DNA from: Stemphylium vesicarium
Taxonomy: Eukaryota; Ascomycota; Dothideomycetes; Pleosporales; Pleosporaceae
NCBI GenBank assembly: GCA_004380135.1
Contig: QXCR01000352.1
Coordinates: forward strand, 1-13,305
DNA: 13,305 nt
Direction of reading: 5' to 3'
Shown: piece by piece, positions 8,226 to 13,305 of the stretch
Position numbering within the stretch: position 1 is the stretch's first letter
Layout: each line of letters opens with the position of its first letter
Translations under genes and position numbers: made by a program
Notes under the pieces: generated by a model
The model's database searches: none
What the model saw: only the letters and a program-made list of their open reading frames with translations
What the model was told of the DNA's origin: nothing

Positions 8226-8525
8226 GCGTTATTTAGTTAATGTTAAACTTTTTTGCAACTTCGCGGTATAATAATAAAGCTAGAGTATTAGTAGAATTAA
8301 TTTCTATAATTACTTCTTAAATTAGATTAATAGTAGTGAAGTTATAACGCGTTTAAAATAGTTTTTAATGTTATAATGTTTAGGTAGCTTGGACGGAGTT
8401 TTGGCTTAGACGACCAACATTAACTCTATGTCCCGCTCGCATATAAAACACGTTATTAAACCTACTAAAACACTTATATACAAATCCGCACCTACACCGC
8501 TTGCTTCAACTCCGCAATCCTCAGA
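8226..8525. other. Stretch without a recognised gene, left of the gene island
   Basis: This sequence links the last transposon to the hydratase fragment. The first half is AT-rich; the second half has ordinary composition. A TATAAAA motif lies at 8442-8448, about 80 bp before the ATG at 8526, and could serve as a TATA box. I see no coding continuation of the hydratase here. Confidence 0.4.
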
Positions 8526-8948
8526 ATGACACCTGTAAACTCTGCACATAAGGCACATATTGACGTCGCATTCCACCATTTAGGTCGAGGACTGGCAAGG
8601 GAATATATCCTAAGCGCGAAGGATATAAGCGCTTCCGAAGCAGAGAGAATTGGCTGGATAAACAAGGCTTTCGACACATTGGCCGAGACGAACACCTACA
8701 TCAACGAACTTACCTCACGCCTGCGATTGTTCCCTCAGCAAGTGCTAGCGAGCGCTAAGAGATCGATCAACCGGCAAACAGCACCAACACTAGAAGAAAT
8801 TCGACCTGACGCGTCAGCTTTCGTCGAACGTCTCGAAGATCCAGTTGATCAAGCGCTGGGTGTCAAGACACAAGCTGTGTATCTGAAGTCTTCAGCCTTC
8901 GAAGTCGAGCTTGACCTAAGCAACTCGCTCCTGGAGTTGTACCTCTAG
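8526..8948 (+). pseudogene. Enoyl-CoA hydratase/isomerase (crotonase) family, 5'-truncated
   Basis: The 140-residue frame matches the C-terminal half of crotonase-family proteins. From about residue 19 the sequence LGRGLAREYILSAKDISA, followed by AERIGWINKAF, is the family pattern after the active site. Then come the helical region (TSRLRLFPQQVLASAKRSIN) and a C-terminal tail. Full-length members are about 260-290 residues. The missing first half holds the oxyanion-hole and catalytic Glu region, so this product could not hydrate an enoyl-CoA. The first ~18 residues (MTPVNSAHKAHIDVAF) do not look like the family, and the ATG was probably adopted by chance. No stops or RIP marks occur within the retained part, so the truncation, perhaps by transposon insertion or rearrangement near 8560, looks fairly recent. 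It lies tail to tail with the reductase at 9557-10643. Confidence 0.75.
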
Positions 8949-9556
8949 AATGAGAGCGGCGATAGCGCTTTGAATGAAGACAGTCAAACCTAGAGTTATC
9001 ATTACGCTGTATACCCAAACAGACCCAGAATTCTGCCTGAGCCGCCATGTAGTCATATTTTTGGGCTTGGTACAGCTAAAGTCGCACATTCTTTTCCTTT
9101 TGCTGTTATCTTTCATTCCAACGTCTCAATGTTCAGTGTTTCGAGGGGACGTGTATATATAAATTAGCTCTGCTACTATTGAATGTATTCTAGTATCAGC
9201 TGTATTGATATGTATTTGCCATTGACTCACACGGCTATGTGCGCGAAGACACAATTTCCTTCCATGCATCCCATCCTATAGTACTGCGACGGCTTATGGT
9301 CAACTAAGCGAGCCACTCACGACTACGGCATCACCAAGAGCAACAACTATACCAAAACGACCTACGAACGAAGGGGAGCAAAAAGGTCAAGGAAGTAGTA
9401 ATGATCCACTCGGCAAGTACATCAATTAGACCGAAGAGTTCGAACACAATCGTCAGCGGAATGAATATATATTACCCGCAGCAATCCAAATTAAATGTAA
9501 AGATTTGGCTATGTTGCTGAAAATTTCGTGTACGACACCGTGTTCTTGGAACAGTC
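8949..9556. other. Intergenic region between convergent genes
   Basis: About 600 bases of ordinary composition separate the stop of the hydratase fragment from the stop of the reductase. They must carry the 3' ends of both transcripts. Short open frames here have no recognisable protein features. A TATATAAAT motif occurs near 9153. I see no repeat or RNA gene. Confidence 0.5.
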
Positions 9557-10643
9557 TTAAAAGCCCAATGTTTGGAATGACTTCACTGTATCAACAATAC
9601 ACTCGTCCAAATCTCTGTATGTCATCCCCAAAACGTCAACCGATCGCTTGTTACTGTACTTGTACAAATTGTCGATTCCGCCCTCTGGATAATCACCGCC
9701 TGACGTCGCACCACTCGCAAGGTTCTTGTACTCAGGAAAGCGTTTCTCAATGATAGCGACGATATCTCGGTTTGAGAAATATCCCGCTACCGTGAAGAAA
9801 CGCTTATTCGCTGCTCCAGATTTTTCGAGTGCCGCGACATGCGCCGCAGCAACATCGCGGACATCAACCCACATGTAGAGGAGGTTGTTATCGGGTATTT
9901 CGTCTTGAAACTTGCCCTGTACCGCTTCGAGGATACGCTGGTTGGAGGTATTCATGTTGTCGAGAGTCTCTATACCTTGAATCTGGCTTTCTGTTAGCAA
10001 CTATTTCTTTGTATTCAGAGTTGAGGTAACCCACAACCGGACCAAACACCATCGGAGGATTGACAACAGCAATAGTAAAACCAGGGTTTTCGTCCGCCAA
10101 GTAATCCCATGCAGCTTTCTCAGCGAAGGTTTTGCCAGCGCTGTATGCCATGATAGCGTTCGCTTGTGCTTCTTGTTCTGTGACAGGGTTCCAGTCTTCT
10201 TCCCGATAAATGTGACCTGGCCAAGTACCTTTACCGGCGTCGGCCATTGCGGCAAAGGAAGACGTTATAACAACACGTTTCACTGAAGGAGCGCTGGCCT
10301 TTATGCTCTTGAGGATGCCAACCGTACCTTCAACTGCGGGTTCGATCAAGTCTTTCTTAATATCAGTGACGTTGAAGCGGTTCGGGCTGGCCATGTGCAG
10401 CACTGCTTCGAACGGCGGATTGGAGATGACAGCCTTGTCAAAAGCGCCGGGTGTAGCGATGTCTGGCACGATAGCAAATCCTAATTGACCGTTCTTGACG
10501 TAGGGTTCGTAAGCTATTGTGAGTTTCTTGACTTTCTCTTGGGTGCGGACTGTAGTGACCACTGAGTGCCCGCGCTCCAAAAGTAAGTCGAGAGTATGGG
10601 CCGCGATGAACCCATTGCCGCCGGTAAGGAGCACACGTGTCAT
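9557..10643 (-). CDS. Extended SDR NADPH-dependent ketoreductase (Gre2/DFR-like)
   Basis: Exon 1 (10643-10017, 209 codons) starts at MTRVLLTGGNGFIA, with the TGxxGxxA nucleotide-binding motif at residues 7-14 right after the start; this fixes the ATG although the frame is open upstream. Further marks are HMASP (83-87), VITSSF with the catalytic Ser at 128/129, Y167-x3-K171 (YSAGK) and VVNPPMVFGP. Exon 2 (9967-9557) resumes at LDNMNTSNQRI and carries WVDVRDVAAAHV and KRFFTVAGYFSN. The joined product is 345 residues, close to yeast methylglyoxal reductase Gre2 (342). The family reduces aldehydes or ketones with NADPH in the cytosol; the substrate cannot be told from sequence. The phase and family alignment (YLNS joined to LDNMNTSNQR) call for an intron, yet no GT donor is present. 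With that intron retained, translation would stop at 251 residues, losing most of the C-terminal substrate-binding part. The coding sequence has no RIP stops. Confidence 0.8.
9968..10016 (-). other. Putative 49-nt intron with non-canonical donor
   Basis: Read on the minus strand the segment starts GAATAC, contains GTTGCTAACAG with an ideal CTAAC branch motif, and ends TATAGAG before the codon for Thr (9967-9965) and LDNM. Length and branch site are typical of filamentous fungi. A donor GTATGT-like sequence is expected but GAATAC is present. An alternative GT at GTTACC would need the branch motif immediately before AG and would delete the conserved GYLNS, so I reject it. Confidence 0.55.
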
Positions 10644-11491
10644 TGTAGAGAAATGGGATAATGTAATTATGTGCTTCAAGTGCAAAGTAATAAGACAATA
10701 CTGATCGAGTTTTGGTATTGCTGTAATGGATGCTGCAACTGTAGAGTATAGCTTTTCATATACGCCTAGAACGGTGTTTGGGTTGCGCCGTCGGCTCTTC
10801 CCGTCTACCGGTGTTGGAGTCAGCCTTATATTTAACACGCCTTCTTTGAAATCCCTTGTCGGATCGACGGTATATATACAATGCCGTGCTAGGGCTAATC
10901 CGGCGTATCTGGGAATTAGACCAACCACTAGCGTACAATAGCGTATCGCGATGGCCCAAATACTCGCCATGCTGTGTGAAGATCCACATCTGAATATTAA
11001 ACGATTATTGATTAGTAAACGGTCCGCCTTCGAAATCACATCGCGTCAGCTCCTAATGTGATTATTAATATTGCAGCGTGCACTCGTATCTTTTAGTATA
11101 AACACTAATTACTAATACTTAGAAATTAATTAGTAAATGCATTATTTTGCATAAAGACCGGGTTTAGGCACTGCGTTATCAAGAATCCATACTAGTCTAC
11201 ATCGTAACATTACCTCTATGTCTAAAAGTCAAACCTTAAAAGTCGTTTCCCTAGGCGTCGCCTAGACTAGGGCTCGCAATAGATTAAAATTAAATTAATG
11301 CTTAATTAATTTAATCTGAATAGTGTCGGATCATAAGTATCAATAGGTACGTCGGCGGCTCATCGCTACCCAACGAGCCGACTCGATCCTACGTCGGCTC
11401 TACTCATCTCAGATCATGTATACGTCCGTAGCACCCTCATGTAGTAACAAGAACAAGTCAACCAGTATTATATAGAATGCATTTATAGCTA
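10644..11491. other. Upstream region of the reductase and AT-rich boundary, no gene
   Basis: To about 11040 the composition is ordinary and should contain the reductase promoter; TATATATA at 10871-10878 lies about 230 bp before the start codon. Further right it is AT-rich with small palindromes: CTAGGCGTCGCCTAG at 11251-11265 and an AT-only inverted repeat with arms 11281-11298 and 11302-11317. Motifs GTCGGC/GAGCCGAC recur between 11350 and 11402. These could be ends of decayed elements. I see no gene. Confidence 0.45.
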
Positions 11492-11503
11492 ACGTACATG
11501 CAT

Positions 11504-11533
11504 GCTTCGCCGGACAGCAGGCTTCGCCGGACA
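11504..11533 (+). repeat. Doubled terminal motif with 17-bp period
   Basis: GCTTCGCCGGACA occurs at 11504-11516 and again at 11521-11533, a 17-bp period, twelve bases inside the putative left terminus at 11492. The arrangement copies that of the other two TA-flanked elements although the sequence differs. Confidence 0.75.
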
Positions 11534-11722
11534 CTCTGCCAAGACCCCACCAAAAGTACCTCTACTATCTAATGCCACATCAACCACATTAGATAGAACT
11601 ATTAATAGAGGTTAGAATATAGACTGCGCTTTAAGCTATTAAATAAGACGCGTCTCTCTTACTATAACGCGCTATAGCTATCTATAACGTCTCTTAAAGC
11701 ATATTAGGCGATTAGCGCGCTA

Positions 11723-11864
11723 ACGTCCGTCCCTATGTGACGAAAAACCTTGTGGGCCGAGAATGGCCAATCGGATTGCAAGGGTCATGGAGAATTGCGC
11801 GATCCTGGCGATCCGATTGGCCATTCTCGGCCCACAGGGTTCTTCATCACATAGGGACGGACGT
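11723..11864. mobile_element. 142-bp palindromic MITE with TA duplication
   Basis: Left end ACGTCCGTCCCTATGTGA and right end TCACATAGGGACGGACGT are inverted partners. The inverted repeat extends about 58 bp with only a few differences, all transitions, leaving a short loop of about 25 bp. TA flanks both sides (11721-11722, 11865-11866), which assigns it to the Tc1/mariner class of MITEs. It codes for nothing and could fold into a long hairpin. Unlike the surrounding transposon it is not AT-shifted, so it probably arrived after the main RIP episode. Confidence 0.9.
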
Positions 11865-11926
11865 TAGATAACCTTTATATGCAGATTATAGGCTAATAAC
11901 GATAAATATAGATACGACTAAGAAGG

Positions 11927-12654
11927 AGGTGATTATTTAGCATATACTTAACCTAATTAAGTGAGGATTCCCCCCTCGCCTCGTAGGTGTGGCTAATATA
12001 GCCAATTTCTTGCGAGCTAAGCGTAATCTGGTGTAAGGGGCTAGCTCTAGGAGTACTCAAGGAGTAGATAGCCGATGGCAAGGCCGGGTAACAAGATTGT
12101 ATTCGATAGCGAGCTAGGCTTCTAGGCTACGTGGCTATCTATATATGTGGGCGGAGAAACAATATTGCGATCGGCAGATCGGCAGTCGGAGCTGGCAGGA
12201 GAAACACCGAGGTCGTAGACGAGGTCAAGAGGGCAAGGGCTCTAGCCCATTACATCTGGGCTAGGTTAGCCTAAGATGGCCTAGTAAGTTCGTTAAGCAT
12301 TGACTAGAGCTTAAAGTGAATTTTAATCGCAAGTATGACTATAAGAGAGCCCTCTACGAAGACCTTAAGGCTATCCGAGCCTAGTTCTAGCTAGTAGCCA
12401 ATATAAAAGTCAAGTACAGCATATAAGATAAGGATACCTACAACTTTAATAAGACTAGCTTTATAATAGGCATAATATTAATAAGAGCTATTATTATAGC
12501 TTTAAAGAGGCGAGGACGGCTAAAGTTAGTTTAGCTAGATAATCGCGAGTAGACTATAGTTATTTAGGGTATTAATACTATAAGGTAGGCTATTCTACCT
12601 TATATTATCTTTAAAGGGCGCTATTACCTCTCTATCTAGTATAAAGAGGATACT
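11927..12654 (+). pseudogene. pogo-type transposase, N-terminal half, RIP-inactivated
   Basis: From 11927 the plus strand shows the CENP-B/Tc5-type DNA-binding helix-turn-helix region (TKKEVII-stop-HILN, GFPPRLVGVANIANFLRAKR), with stops where Gln or Arg is expected. After an unexplained ~230-bp GC-richer segment (about 12040-12270) the protein resumes in another frame: WPSKFVKH, then NFNRKYDYKRALYEDLKAIRA. The first catalytic block, normally YNFDETGF-like, reads YNFNKTSF at 12439-12462, so the first DDE Asp is Asn (12448-12450). Later pieces (DNRE, ILPYIIFKGRYYLS) fit the same family. The remaining catalytic Asp residues are absent because the remnant ends at about 12654. Confidence 0.75.
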
Positions 12655-13305
12655 TGTCACGAGATGTTACGAGCACGTGTTTAAGAGCTTACTAGAAGCG
12701 TTAATTGTAGCTACGTACGATATCTAGTGTAATACAAGACGTTGCGTAAAGAAATAGAAGCAGAATGTAGAGGCGGTAAGGAAATATGTGTAAGGCCCGT
12801 ACGTATAGCGCTTAGACTTAGCTAGCTAATTAGCAGAATCTAGTGTTATACAGGGTTCGGCGATACTTCTCTGGTCCTGGTCCGTACTAAGGCAGGTGAG
12901 GTATTGTATGGCGGTAGGCCCGTAGAGTTGTCTGGCGACTGAGTGGGATAGTAGGTATTCGGGTAAAGACAATTCAATTCTATATAAGCGATAGAATAAC
13001 TAGTTAGCAATCTAGGTAAGAGATGTAACTATGAGAGTTGACCACAACGAGAGAAATAATAAAACCTTTCCATCCTTATATCCTCATCGCTGAGTCTATT
13101 GCCATCCCGTCCATCCCTCGGGTGCGTCCTTCCGTGGGATGGTTGTGATGGTGGTCCATCCCTTCGCTGCCTGCCATCCCTGTCTTGGCGGGATGGTCAT
13201 CCTTGGCGGGATGGCACATCACGTGACCTGCGCGCCCCGCGCTGATCATTAACCTTCGGCTTGTGCGACTGTTGGTGCCAACATCGCATCCTTCGACCGG
13301 GAGAG
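12655..13305 (+). mobile_element. Probable 5' part of an LTR retrotransposon
   Basis: The sequence starts TGTCACGAG exactly where the pogo transposase stops. It has a TATATAAG motif at 12981-12988 and an AATAATAAAA stretch near 13054, an order typical of an LTR (promoter, then polyadenylation region). Near the window end TTGGTGCCAACA might contain the LTR end or primer binding site, but neither can be fixed because the second LTR is outside. No target duplication can be tested. No coding frame is visible. The CCATCCC cluster inside could belong to the LTR or to a separate small insertion. Confidence 0.35.
13102..13214. repeat. Cluster of CCATCCC / GGGATGG motifs
   Basis: The heptamer CCATCCC occurs at 13102, 13111, 13156 and 13174, and its complement GGGATGG at 13136, 13190 and 13208: seven copies in 113 bp. 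The last two lie in a 12-bp direct repeat TTGGCGGGATGG (13185-13196, 13203-13214). Mixed orientations suggest protein binding sites or small hairpins, for example subterminal transposase sites. The function is unknown. Confidence 0.7.

Larger units (their letters stand above)
11492..12654 (+). mobile_element. pogo/Fot1-type transposon, left part, RIPed
   Basis: The left terminus starts ACGTACATGCATGCTTCGCC right after TA (11490-11491) and contains a doubled motif with 17-bp spacing. It leads into a degraded pogo transposase on the plus strand (from about 11927). A 142-bp MITE sits in its 5' region. The coding remnant breaks off at about 12654, where an LTR-like sequence begins. No right terminus is found before the window ends, so the element probably continues beyond it. 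Confidence 0.6.

Noticed and set aside
8526..8948. Complete small crotonase gene
   Set aside because: Only the C-terminal half of the fold is present and the first ~18 residues do not fit the family; a truncated gene explains it better.
9829..10029. Plus-strand frame of 66 residues
   Set aside because: It is antisense to reductase exon 2 and the intron, with no recognisable features.
9888..11039. 383-residue reductase starting at 11039
   Set aside because: The first ~130 residues show no family similarity; the nucleotide-binding motif that begins these proteins directly follows the ATG at 10643.
11281..11317. AT-only hairpin as a terminator or riboswitch
   Set aside because: It is low-complexity inverted sequence in an AT-rich boundary with no transcript context; likely chance or a decayed element end.

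Overview
The window looks like a transposon-rich stretch of a filamentous ascomycete genome, most likely a Dothideomycete close to Pleosporales. The evidence is a fungal ketoreductase-type gene with a short intron signal, pogo/Fot1-type and hAT transposases of fungal type, and long AT-rich tracts. In those tracts, coding remnants carry stop codons that can be explained by C:G to T:A changes (CAA/CAG to TAA/TAG, TGG to TAG). That is the mark of repeat-induced point mutation (RIP). The species call is inference.

Layout. 1-285: right end of a well-preserved pogo-type DNA transposon (transposase C-terminus with a zinc knuckle, a doubled 17-bp terminal repeat, TA duplication). 288-541: fragment of a hAT-like non-autonomous element that cuts off the C-terminus of a degraded hAT transposase (542-2417, minus). 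2699-3175 (minus): RIP-damaged coiled-coil tail of another pogo-type transposase. 3239-3703: a complete-looking copy of the same hAT-like element, inverted relative to the first.

3823-8223 is a nested stack whose insertion duplications can be read at three levels. A Tc1/mariner-type terminal-inverted-repeat element (TA duplication, 17-bp terminal repeats in 2 and 5 copies) was hit by an LTR sequence that is now a 446-bp solo LTR (TTACT duplication). That solo LTR was then hit by a 3461-bp LTR element (288-bp LTRs, CCCGA duplication). The youngest element encodes only Gag and a retropepsin-like protease, with no visible reverse transcriptase, and is heavily RIPed inside.

8400-11000 is a gene island of normal composition. 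It holds a 5'-truncated enoyl-CoA hydratase/isomerase (8526-8948, plus) and an almost complete extended short-chain dehydrogenase/reductase of the Gre2/dihydroflavonol-reductase type (9557-10643, minus, two exons). The two face each other tail to tail. The reductase intron has no canonical GT donor, so the gene may be damaged or unusually spliced.

11492-13305 returns to transposons: the left end and N-terminal half of a RIPed pogo-type transposase, a clean 142-bp palindromic MITE, and what looks like the start of another LTR element, which contains or is followed by a cluster of CCATCCC/GGGATGG motifs.

I see no tRNA, rRNA or CRISPR array, and no new biological system. The strongest observations are the resolved nesting, the shared 17-bp end architecture, the edge-sparing pattern of RIP and the missing splice donor.
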